Assembly (NCBI GenBank): GCA_023055355.1
Contig: JALJCS010000028.1
Span: 4,526,418 to 4,590,417 of the forward strand
From: Agelaius tricolor
Taxonomy: Eukaryota > Chordata > Aves > Passeriformes > Icteridae
DNA: 64,000 bases
Reading direction: 5' to 3'
Shown: one piece after another, positions 21,151 through 32,100 of the stretch
Layout of the letters: the number at the start of each line of letters is the position of its first letter
How positions within the stretch are numbered: position 1 is the first letter of the stretch
The notes under the pieces: model-generated
Told to the model about the DNA's origin: nothing
Database searches by the model: none
Seen by the model: only the letters and a program-made list of their open reading frames with translations
Made by a program: the position numbers and the translations under genes

Positions 21151-22183
21151 TCTGTCTCCCCCTGCGGAAAATTGCATCCGAATTTCGCTTTGAGCCAGGG
21201 CCTGCTTTGGGCTTTGGTTGTCATCCTGACAGTTCTTGTACTGTGTGCGTTAAGGAAATTAAAACATTGGCATAGAAAAGAAATGCCTTTATTTTTCTTT
21301 CCAGGGCACAGCAGTGCACTGGAGAGATAAAAATATAAAAGACTTAAAGCATTTGAAAGGTCTGTATATGGTTAGTTATGTCCCATGAGTTTAGGTTAAG
21401 GTTGTGATGTGCTTCATTTACAGTTCTTAGGGTGAGTTCAGGCATGGTTCATGCACCAGAGCGTTTCAGGCACTGGGATGCTCAGCTCTGCTGTGTTTAA
21501 ATGTTTCCTCAAGGTCTTTCCTTAGCTTTGGTCCAAACACCTGTAGATTCCTTCTTTTATTAACTTTTTTTTTTAATGACTGTGTAACAAAGATGACTGT
21601 ATATACATTTATTTGATCTTGACTTTCTTGTCACTTTCATTAAAATAAAAACCTATAATGTAAGCTGGTGGCCCAAGAGCACAAATGCTTAGTCTTTATT
21701 ATGTGGAACAACTGTATTGTTTTTGAAAATTGTTGAGAAATTTTACAAAGGCAAAACTGTTAAAACACATTTTAAAGGTCATGTGACTTGAGTTGAATCG
21801 AACTTGTCTGTGCTGCTTTGTGTTTCATTCTTCAGGACAGCACAGTTTCACTTTCAGCCTTTAGAAAAAGCCTTTCATTGCTTGCTTAATTCTGGTTATT
21901 TAATTTATCTATTAGTTAAATATTTTCACTGCCTTTTTAAGAAAGAAATAGAAGTTTAAATGGGGCTGCCTAAAATCAAGCAAATCTCATAATGAGAAAA
22001 CTCTAAATCTTAATTTAAAGTTTAAAATGTGACTCTTGAAGCTGTTGTTCCCTTCTATTGTCAGCTGTAAATAAAGGATGTATCTTGCTTTTTCTGCTTG
22101 GTAGAATTCAATGGTTTAGGCAGGTATATGGGATAGGGAGAGTTTTTTAAACACAAAACCAAGATATTTATTCCATTCTAATC

Positions 22184-22669
22184 TCAAGGAATAGCCTGCA
22201 TGCCTTTTTCCTGACTGTACCAGGCTTCACCCTGCCCTTGCAAGAGCTCTGAGTGGTTTTGTAATTCAGTGGTTAAAAACTTGGACAGGGACTTTGGGAT
22301 TTTAATACCCTGATTGCCACAGAGGTGAAGCAGCAGTGACTGGAGAAGAGTGAAGGGAAACGTTCTGCAGTGTGACCAGTGCTGCTTCTCTGATGTAGCT
22401 TTTTCCCTCTTGAGTGCAATGATCTCTGCTGCCTCTTTGAAGACCTGTTGCAGTAACTGTTGCTGAGCTATTTTTGGGGCTTGGATCTGATTACTTCCCA
22501 CACACACGCTCTCCCAAAAAGGGGTTTGAGTAGGGTGAGTTGCTTCATAGGTGTCGTGTGAGAATTCTACAAAAACACAGAAGGCTTCAGGCTGTTGCTT
22601 CAGAGCAGCTGCCAAACCCAGCATGGTGAAAATGTTGGCAGCAGAGGTCAAGGAGGTGCCAGCTTCAGA
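22184..22669 (-). CDS. Unidentified antisense ORF, about 150 residues
   Basis: The open frame runs from just after an in-frame TGA (22670-22672) to a stop at 22184. The first internal ATG is at 22624, giving 146 residues. The product starts MLGLAAALKQQPEAFCVFVE and contains a Gln/Lys/Glu-rich helical middle (QQQLLQQVFKEAAEIIALKR). An AATAAA on the same strand follows the stop by about 12 nt, then a short A-rich run, as in a retrocopy or terminal exon. I do not recognise the family. It may be a retrocopied 3' exon of another gene, or chance. It sits inside VPS13D intron 1. Confidence 0.25.
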   Translation of the reverse strand, partial: SEAGTSLTSAANIFTMLGLAAALKQQPEAFCVFVEFSHDTYEATHPTQTPFWESVCVGSNQIQAPKIAQQQLLQQVFKEAAEIIALKREKATSEKQHWSHCRTFPFTLLQSLLLHLCGNQGIKIPKSLSKFLTTELQNHSELLQGQGEAWYSQEKGMQAIP

Positions 22670-22985
22670 TCAACGCGGAGTTTTGTCCTTTCCTTTTCTG
22701 CAGGGGGATTGTAGATTTGCCGTGTTGATTGTTGCACCAAAAGGTAATGTTTTGGTTAGAAAAAGGATGGAAGGATGAACTTCATGTGCAAATCTCTCTG
22801 TGAAGCTGATTTGACACTTAAAGGGCATGGGATAAAGGTTTTTGAAGGTAGAAATCAACCTTAGTGCTTTTCCTTCTCTTTAGATATATCACAGTGAGAA
22901 TTGAAGTGACAGCAATGTCAGCTCTGCTGAGTGCCTATTTCAGACAATAATTTTCTTGTTTTTTTCTTTCAGACTGAGACTAATT

Positions 22986-23009
22986 ATGGAAGAGAAATCC
23001 AAAAAATGA
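22986..23009 (+). CDS. Possible upstream ORF in VPS13D leader (7 codons)
   Basis: ATG GAA GAG AAA TCC AAA AAA TGA. It is present in the mRNA only if the upstream acceptor TTTCAG (ends 22972) is used; the nearer acceptor TTCTAG (ends 23037) would exclude it. Confidence 0.2.
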   Translation: MEEKSKK

Positions 23010-23044
23010 CAGAAAAGCATTAGTTTTCTTCTTCTAGGACAGTC

Positions 23045-23141
23045 ATGTTGGAAGGATTGGTAGCCTGGGTCCTCAACACCTACCTGGGCAAATATGTCAA
23101 TAACTTGAACACAGACCAACTTTCAGTGGCACTTCTAAAGG
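23045..23141 (+). CDS. VPS13D: VPS13D coding exon 1 (residues 1-32)
   Basis: Start ATG at 23045, seven nt after the acceptor TTCTAG; donor GTGAGG at 23142, phase 1. It encodes [20 protein letters not shown], the invariant chorein start. Confidence 0.96.
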
Positions 23142-26100
23142 GTGAGGGAGCCTTTATGCTATCTTCTCTACTGTTTTCATATTGTGATTTAGAAAAGTGT
23201 TACTTTTTTGTGATAACTAGAAGGTGGAATAGAAATAATCACTTAATATTGTGCTTAATATCTATATAAACCCTTTTAATACAGAGTTTGGTGCTAGAAC
23301 TTTATAATGAACAGTAAATGATCTTATGTTCTTTGCTCTTTATCAACACTCTTAAATTTACATAAAATTTATGTACAGGCAATTGACATAAAGTTTTCAA
23401 AAGTATGCTTAGCTACCTTAGCATGTTGAATTTATGTCATTTTTTTCTTGATACTGTTCACTACCTTTCCTGTCCAGGGCCCATGGCAGGCAGTGTCCTG
23501 CAGCCTCTTACCTTTGGGTGCTCATAGGTCCTCTGGTTTGAGTCATGCTGCATCCACGAGTTTTGTACTTTGTACAGAGTCCTCAAATCAATGCTTTCTG
23601 TTCACCCTCTGCTGCTGTTATCTGCTGCTCCTGCTGAGAATATTTTGTAATACTCCAAAGCTTTTCTGGGTGTGCTTTTCACAATGCTAAGAAAATAAAG
23701 TATCTCTTTTGAAAAGACAGTGGGGAGAGGTTTTGTCTGTGGCTACAACCAAGTTCAGTTCTAAAACCCCACAGATGATTGCTTCTGGATGACATCATGA
23801 AATAGTTTGAGCACATGGCATTGGAAAATTAACAAGTGTATTAAGTAACTATCATGATCTTAACACACCCTGAAGTGATAGGTTGGCTGTTCTTATTAAA
23901 TCCCATTAAAATTTTAAAAAAACCAATTCCAGTTGTTTTAGGCTTACAGTGTTCAAGTTGGCTTTCTTTAACATAGTTTTGTTTAGCAGACTTCTCTTTT
24001 TCTTCCACTTTGTGTAGGTGCTGTTGAATTGGAAAACTTGCCACTAAAAAAAGATGCCTTAAAGGAGCTGGAATTACCATTTGAAGTAAAGGCAGGTTTG
24101 TATTTTGCTTGTGTGTGCAGGACAGATATTTTCTAACCAGGAAGTATTGCATGTTTTAGAGGACCTGTGAGTCAGAGGCTTGAACAAATGAGGTAGTTTG
24201 ATTTTTAGGTTATTTCTGTTTTAGCTTGTTTGTTTCTTATACCACTTTTTCTTTGGGGATTTTCAAGATTAATAAAGTAATCTTTTGCAGGAATCTGATA
24301 GTGTTTCTGTTTTGTTTATTCAGGTTTCATTGGCAAAATAACACTACAGATCCCTTTTTATCGTCCACACGTGGATCCATGGGTGATATCTGTCTCCAAA
24401 CTGCACTTAATTGGTGCACCAGAAAAAAGGGAAGAGTTTGATGAGGAAAGGGAAAAGTTGCAAGAAAGAGAACACAAGAAAGCCCTTCTGCTGGCACTTG
24501 AAGAAAAATGGAAGGTGAGTCACACCTGTGTTTCATGGTGAAGAAACCTGTGTGGTGGATGGGTTGTGTTTGAGTCTCCTAATAAGAGACAGAACTAATG
24601 CACAGCAAATGGAGTTAGAATTTGATTTCCACATGCTGGCAGAGTGCAGTTTCTGCCCTACCACCCCTCACCATTTTGTGGTATGTCCCACATATGTCAG
24701 AGATATTTACATACCTTAAGTTAACTTGGTTTGTTTTTCTGTCTGCTTGTTAGCAGTGATTTCAGTGTAACAAAGTCTATTGTCTCCTACCAGGTCCTAC
24801 AGTGGTTAGTAATGCTTCTCCCTGTTTCCTCCTGCAGAAAGAACAACAACAGAAAGGGGAGTCCTACTGGTACTCAGTTACTGCATCTGTAGTCACCAGA
24901 ATTGTAGAAAACATTGAAGTAAGTCCTTGCTTTTGAGTGCTTGGCAGTTACACATTTGCCTTTAAATGGAGAATAATTCTAGGATAGCAAAAATAAAGTA
25001 CAGTGTGTTGTGAAAATGACTCATTTATAGGGAAAAGGGCAGGGATTGCTGGTATTGAGGAGAAGGTAGAACCAGGGAGTACAAAACAGAAATGAGGAAT
25101 AGGGTTTCTGTTAGGGTAAATATCTACTAGAAATTTATTGGAAAATTGCAGAAATTAAATATTAAATTGTTCCAGCATTAGTGAAAATACTATTGTTTGC
25201 TATAATGATGTGAATAGTATATCTCCAGTAATGCTTTTTTTCTGTCCAGTTAAAAATCCAGGATGTGCATTTGAGGTTTGAGGATGGTGTTACAAATCCC
25301 TCACAGCCGTTTGCATTTGGCATCTGCATCAAAAACGTCTCAATGCAAAACGCAGTGTTTGAACCAGTAAGTGCAAACTTGTGTGTGCAAGAGCAGCTCA
25401 GATGGGATCCTGCTGCATTTTAGGGGTGCTAGCAAATACTCAAAAAAACATAGAGCATTTTAAAAATCTTTTGGTTGTTGTAATACATTGACTCTGTGCA
25501 TTTCATGGTTTTTATTGGGTATGTAGAACTAAGAGCTACATGACACGTGCTGTGTGATCTTGACTTCACTTCTACTGCAGGTGGAGAAGCTGATGCGGAA
25601 AAAGCAGATGGATGTTGCTGATTTCAGTGTTTATTGGGATACCAGCTGCACTTTACTGGGTGACCTGCCTCCTGCTCAGCTACAGGTACATGACAGAGGT
25701 TTTGCATGTGAAAGAGGGGTTGTTGTTAGTCTCCTTTCTGTACTACAGAACTGATTGATGTAGAGTTTATTGGATCTGATCTTTTAAGAGCTAAAGTCTA
25801 TGGTTTCATGCTTTACTGATAGGATACATGTGCAACAAAGCTGTGCTGTGAAATAGCTTGTTTTACTTTTGAAGGGAGAACATGTTCAAGAAGTTTTTTC
25901 CAGTGGACTGGCCTGCTAATAAAGTACATTCTAGTACATGAAATCAGTGCATCCTAGTGACTATTGTACACTCACTTCTTAGAGAGTAATTTGCTTGTAA
26001 CCCCCAGGAAGCAATGGACAGAAGTATGGAAAGTCGTGATCACAATTACATCATGGAGCCTGTCTGCACTTCTGCTCTTCTCAAGAGAAATTGTTCCAAG

Positions 26101-29100
26101 GAGCCTTTGAGATCCCGCCATACTCCACGGCTGGAATGTGACATTAAGCTTGAGACAATACCCCTGAAGCTTTCCCAGGTAAATACCAACCTTTTACCTG
26201 CTGGAACAGGTATCATAAAACTGTGGCAGTGTTTGTGACAATTTCAATGCTGTTATTGTAGCATAAATACTCTCTGCATCAATAACTATTAATAATAATT
26301 ACTCTGAGCATTAATACTCTCTGAAAGATTTTGTTTGAGAAGCAGCTCAAAGATATATATTGAATAAGTTGTTCTAAAGTCAAGTGTTCAAAATTACTTC
26401 TTTTACAGAAACTGATTATTGCAAAAAAATGAAATTGTTTCTTTATTGTAGTAATAGGAAGGGTCCATGTTGTGAGGGTGGGGGGGGTTGGCCTGTACAA
26501 TGTACAAAAGCAGCTGATGTTGATAACCTGACTTGGAAGATTTCATTCTGTGTATTTGTAAATGAAGCCATAAATGGAATGTGACACATGAACCACTAGT
26601 GGCTGGGAGAAGATATGTCACACTGGGAACAAAACTGTGAATTAACAATAATCTTAATTCTGCACTGTGAACAGGCCATTGCCTCCAGTAAACCAAACCT
26701 GTGGTTGGGTTTTTGGCTGGGCTTTTTCCTCTCCTCTTTTCTTGGGAAAACACTCCAGTACCACCTCACTGATGTGTGTGTTGTTTCATTAAAAGATGCA
26801 GTATCAGCAGATCATAGGATTTTTAAAGGAGCTGGATAGAAAGGAACGACAGCTTAAATACAGGAAGTGGAAACCAAAGGTTACAGTAACAGAAAAGTAA
26901 GTACATCTCCTATGTGGTGTTGTCAGCTATATTAGAAAAACTAGAATGAGAGAAATACAAAAACATACATAATAATCAGATGTTAGAGATTCAGTCTTGG
27001 TGATTTGTTCCCTACCCTAGAAATCAGTTAAAAATACTCAGATGAAATTCAAATGTAAAATTATCCTTACCTGAGCCTTTCAGTCCATTCTGTGTAACTC
27101 CAGATTTTGTTGTCTGTGCCTGCTGTGTGGAGTCAATCCCAGGGGAGTGGCAGGGCCTGGGGAGCCCTGTCCTGTACATCTGTGGGACCAGGCCTGTGCT
27201 GGCTCCAGGGCTGCTGCTGCTCCTGGCTTCTGGCCACTGCTTTCCACTCAGTCTCCTGGACCTTTCACCAGCTGCACATGCACTTGCCTTCGGTTTTTCT
27301 AATGAAATCCTGGTCCTACAGTAATTCAAAATTGTTCCAGCTGCCGGGAATGGTGGATCTTTGCCCTGAATGCAAATCTCTGGGAGATCAGGGAGCAGAG
27401 GCAGCGTTCCACCTGGGCGTTCGCGCTGCACCGGGCCCGGGATGCTGTGTCCTACACAGACATGTACTACAGCAAGCTGAAGGGGGAGCCCCTGTCTGCT
27501 GCAGACCAGGTATTTACACTTGTGTCTCTTCCACAGTGATGGTTAAGGATATTACACTTGGTTTGTTTCATCTTTTCATGTTTAAAAGCTGGACAAGTTA
27601 AGAAACAGCTTCGGTTGTACTGCAGGCTTTGCACTGACTGCAGCAGAGATTGTAATGATGAGATGTGTGAGCTGCAGGGTTCATGTGGTTTTGTTTTGCA
27701 CTGCAAAAAGCTGTCTGGTTTTTGATCTGTAACCAGGGTTTGCCAAAAATAGCATTAACTGCTGGAGAATGCCTGTGACAGTTGGTAAAATGTTTTCTTA
27801 ACTCATGTTCTCTGTAGATCCAAAAGGTATTTAAGTACCAGAAATGTCTGTCCATATGCTTGGGTAGATAATTGGGAAAAATTGTGGCTATGTGACAGTT
27901 TGGGTTGTTTATTAGTTCTGTTTTTCCAAGTTTATTTGAGGATGAAGAATTTAGTGCCCCTAATAATGACCCTATGGCCTACTTCAGAAAGAAAAAACCC
28001 ATCAACTCTAATTACTTGCTTTTTATCTTTAGGTATATTGGGACTTTTTCTTCCAATCAGTTCAGGGTACCTTGTACCACACCTGTATGAAAGGATTAAA
28101 GGAATTCTATTGATACTTTTAAGTTGTATGTAATCCTTACTTTTGTTATTTGAGTAGAAGTATCTTAATGTACAGAAAATTTTTCTAGTGCTTGTCAAAG
28201 GCAGGTCTTCTAGAGCACATATTGTGTTCAGCAGAGCTGTGAAATGTAACAGCAGTGGACTAGGAAAATGTCTTTTGCTTTGTTGTTTCATGATAGATTT
28301 TTTAGACTTGGGTGAATCATCAGTTCCTCAAACAACTTGTTAATCAGTGCAAAGAAGACAACGTGTCTGAGTAACTGACTATGAATACTGCATTGTCCTC
28401 ATTCACCCAGTTCACTTCCTCCACCTGCTTTACTCAAGACAGAAGCTTTTTTTTGCTCCTGGCTAAGCAAGGCATTCTCTTAAATCAATTTATTTTGCCT
28501 GGTTTAATTTTTGTACTGCAGCTCTTGCTCCTTATTTGTAATAGGAGGATATAGTTGTGAATTTTACAGTGCTAAAATAGTGTATTTTGCAATGCAAATA
28601 AGCTTTATTTATAATTCAGGGAAATGTCATTGTTTCAGTTACCTACATGACTTTAATTAATTTTCATGTGCTGAGGCACTTGGATGTGATCATTAATGCC
28701 ATCTTAGTTCTTTCTACAAGTCCCTAAATCAGTGCAGAGGTACTTGGCATGTTTGTGAACAAGATTCTGTACTCCTTTAGTGCAGGTACTTAACCTTTTT
28801 TGTCTCTCCAGGCAGAAATGCATCGTATTGAGGATGAGCTGACTTATGAGGAGTTGAAGGTTCTGTATGAGATAGTCCATAATAAATTTCATGACTTAGC
28901 TGAGGTGAGAACATTCTCTGTACAGGGTAATATTTGGAATCTTTAAGTGATTTTCTGAGGTATTGTTCTGCTGGAGAGCCTGAGCATGTATTTTCATTGA
29001 TTTAAAAGTGTGGCATTAATGCAAAAATTGCACAAATGCTCAGTTCCTGCAGCTTTTGCTGTTGTGTCACTTGCACAGTGAAATCTTCTCTTGCCATCTG

Positions 29101-32100
29101 ATGATGTTCCCCAGCAGGATCCTTGCCAGAATTCCTAGGTCAGGAAAACCCAAATTGGTTTTCCTCTATGCTGCCAATCAGCCTCTTTCCACCTGTCCAG
29201 CCATGCCCCAGAGCTTTGGCTGCCATCCATGAATCAGTGTAGGGGTAGAGCTTTGGCCACTTCTCCTGCAGGCATTTCCCCACCTCAGCTGGGTTCTGAA
29301 TTTGTTCATGTGGAAAATCCCAGTCTACAGGGTCAGAAAATCAATTCCACTCCCCATCTTAAAAACAGAGAGTGCAAATGAAGGCCTGTAATGAATATTT
29401 TCCCAAAATAAAACAAACACATGACAGAAGTGAGCCTCATGGAAATGGCTGGGGGAACACACTTCAGTAAATATGGACTAATTTCCCTAACAACACAACA
29501 TAATCTCTTGCAAATACAAATGCTAAAATGTAGAGCTGTGCTTTATGGTGTCAAATGACTTCTTTAGTTTAGTGTTTCTAGGCTAAGATTTAAATGGTGA
29601 TATATGGCTTCATATGTGCATAATCACATGCATGTTTTTATATTCACATGAATATGCTATTAAGTGATGATATGTTTGTTACTTCTTTGCTGCTGCTCTC
29701 CTCTAGGCTGAGTATTGATAGGAGTAAATAGGAGTCTACAGGGTCAGAAAATCAATTCCACTCCCCATCTTAAAAGCAGAGTGGAAATGAAGGCCTGTAA
29801 TGAATATTTTCCCAAAACAAACACGTGACAGAAGTGAGCCCCATGGAAATAGCTTGGGGAACACACTTCATTAAATATACACAACATAATCTCTTGCAAA
29901 TACAAATGCTAAAATGTAGAGCTGTGCTTTATGGTGTCAAATGACTTCTTAATTTAGTGTTTCTAGGCTAAGATTTAAATGGTGATATATGGCTTCATAT
30001 GTGCATAATCACATGCATGTTTTTATATTCATATCAATATGCTATTAAGTGATGATATGTTTGTTACTTCTTTGCTGCTGCTCTCCTCTAGCCTGAGTAT
30101 TGATTGAGAATATCACTGAGTAAATAGGAGATGAAATTATGTTTTTATTGTGCTGGTTTTGTACTGGTGCCACTCTTCACTCAGCAGCAGTAACCTGGAT
30201 GTCCTGGATGTTCTCACAGAGTGTTAAAGAGCCCTTGCCTGATGCCATTGGAGGCTCCCCTCCAGCAGAAGCCACCCGTGACAGCAGCTCTGGGATGCTG
30301 CAGTACCTGCAGTCCTGGTTTCCTGGCTGGGGAGGCTGGTATGGGTATGCTCAGCAGCCATATGGAGGGGAACCCTTTGAAGGGCTGCTGCCAGAGGCCA
30401 AGGAACAGTGGAATCCAGAAGACATACTGGGTATGGAAACACTGCCTTTGTTACCTGGTCCAGGTGGGCACAAAGAGCTCTGGGCTTGTTCTGTTAGAAG
30501 CTTCCAGAAGACATACTGGGTATGGAAACATTGCCTTTGCCCCCAGGGTTTGTTACCTGGTCCAGGTGGGCAGAAAGAGCTCTGGGCTTGTTCTGTTAGA
30601 AGCTTCCAGAAGACATACTGGGTATGGAAACACTGCCTTTGTTACCTGGTCCAGGTGGGCAGAATGAGCTCTGGGCTTGTTCTCTTAAAGGATTCCAGAA
30701 GACATACTGGGTATGTCTTCTATGGAATCACTGCCTTTGCCCCCAGGGTTTGTTACCTGGTCCAGGTGGGCACAAAGAGCTCTGGGCTTGTTCTGTTAGA
30801 AGCTTCCAGAAGACATACTGGGTATGGAAACACTGCCTTTGTTACCTGGTCCAGGTGGGCAGAATGAGCTCTGGGCTTGTTCTGTTGAAGGATTCTGTGG
30901 CAGCTGATGCACCCAGGCAGCAGAGCCTGCCTAAAGCTGAGCAGCCTGAGCACTGTGTGTGCCTGGGCACCTGCTTATTGCCAGAGCAATACAGGGAATA
31001 GATTTGCTCTCACTGTTGCTGTCATTTATGGCAAAAGGGCTTTGGGACTTGTGTTCAGGTCTATGTGTGGGTCATGTGCTGGGTGTAATGGGAATAGTAC
31101 TGGGTTTTTGGGTCTTTGTAAATTCAGACTTATATTACCTTGATTGAAATAGAAGAATTTCATGGAATATTCTTTTTTTTTAAAAGGATAAAGGTCTATC
31201 TGATCTAAATTTTGTTTCTATTTTTCCCCCCAAGAGCTAGAGAAATCCTTATTTTCATATTAATAGGAACTTTCTTGTTCTTCAGTAGCCCTCCAGAAAC
31301 TTCATTTATTTAATGTGTTGGTTTTGTTTTTTTATTAGGCACGGATGAATTTTTTGATCCTGCTGCAGATGCTTCCAGCATGAATACCTTTACCAAGAGA
31401 GATCATGTTTTTGCTAAATTAAATCTACAGCTGCAGGGTGGCTCTTTCACTCTGTTGCATAGGAAGAAAAAGGTACTGCATGCTGAAGAGACTGCTTTTA
31501 TGCAGCTGGAGTTTTCAGGTATTAAGCCCATTTCTGTTCTTTCATAAAAAAGATGAGAGCTCTCTCATTGTACTATATAACAAATTTCCATGTTAAATTT
31601 TTTAGTAGAGATAAATATATATAAAGACTTCAAAAATACTTGTTTGTTGGACAATATTTTTTATTTGTAAAATTTAAATAAAAGGCATGCTGTACTAAAA
31701 GAAACAAAATCATTTTCTGTATTTACATTGCAGGTGTAAAGGTCTTGGCAGAATCCCTTCCTCGCAGAAAGTCCTCCCTTCTCAAAGTTCAGCTTGGTGG
31801 TCTTTTCCTGAGGGATTTGGCAACAGAAGGGACCATCTTTCCTGTTCTTGTTTTTCCAAATCCTGTAGGTGACAAAACCCCTGTAATTTACTATGTGGGA
31901 TGCATTTTTGTGTATGAAAATAGTCATACTCCAAAACTCAAAACATTTCTTATCGCAGAAAGGGAAAACAAAAGTCTGGAGGAAAAGTTTCCTGTTTGAA
32001 TTTACTTTTTCCCTCTCTTTCCAAATGTCATTTGTAGAACTGCTCATTTTTTATTCTGCTTTACTGTGTGCTTGTGACTTCAACTTTTAGTTTTATGTGT

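Larger units (their letters stand above)
20568..23037 (+). other. VPS13D: VPS13D 5' intron (leader to first coding exon)
   Basis: The G+C-rich first third is the CpG island; the rest is AT-rich. An unidentified antisense ORF lies at 22184-22669. A second possible acceptor at 22971-22972 would add a small upstream ORF (22986-23009) to the leader. Confidence 0.5.

Noticed and set aside
27905..28133. Short acidic and lysine-rich frame in VPS13D intron 9
   Set aside because: VPS13D continues directly from exon 9 to exon 10 by phase and homology. The frame is likely chance.
30139..30867. Frame of 242 codons continuing past VPS13D exon 11
   Set aside because: Only 30220-30430 matches VPS13D. The rest is translation of the tandem donor array, and the conserved protein resumes at exon 12.
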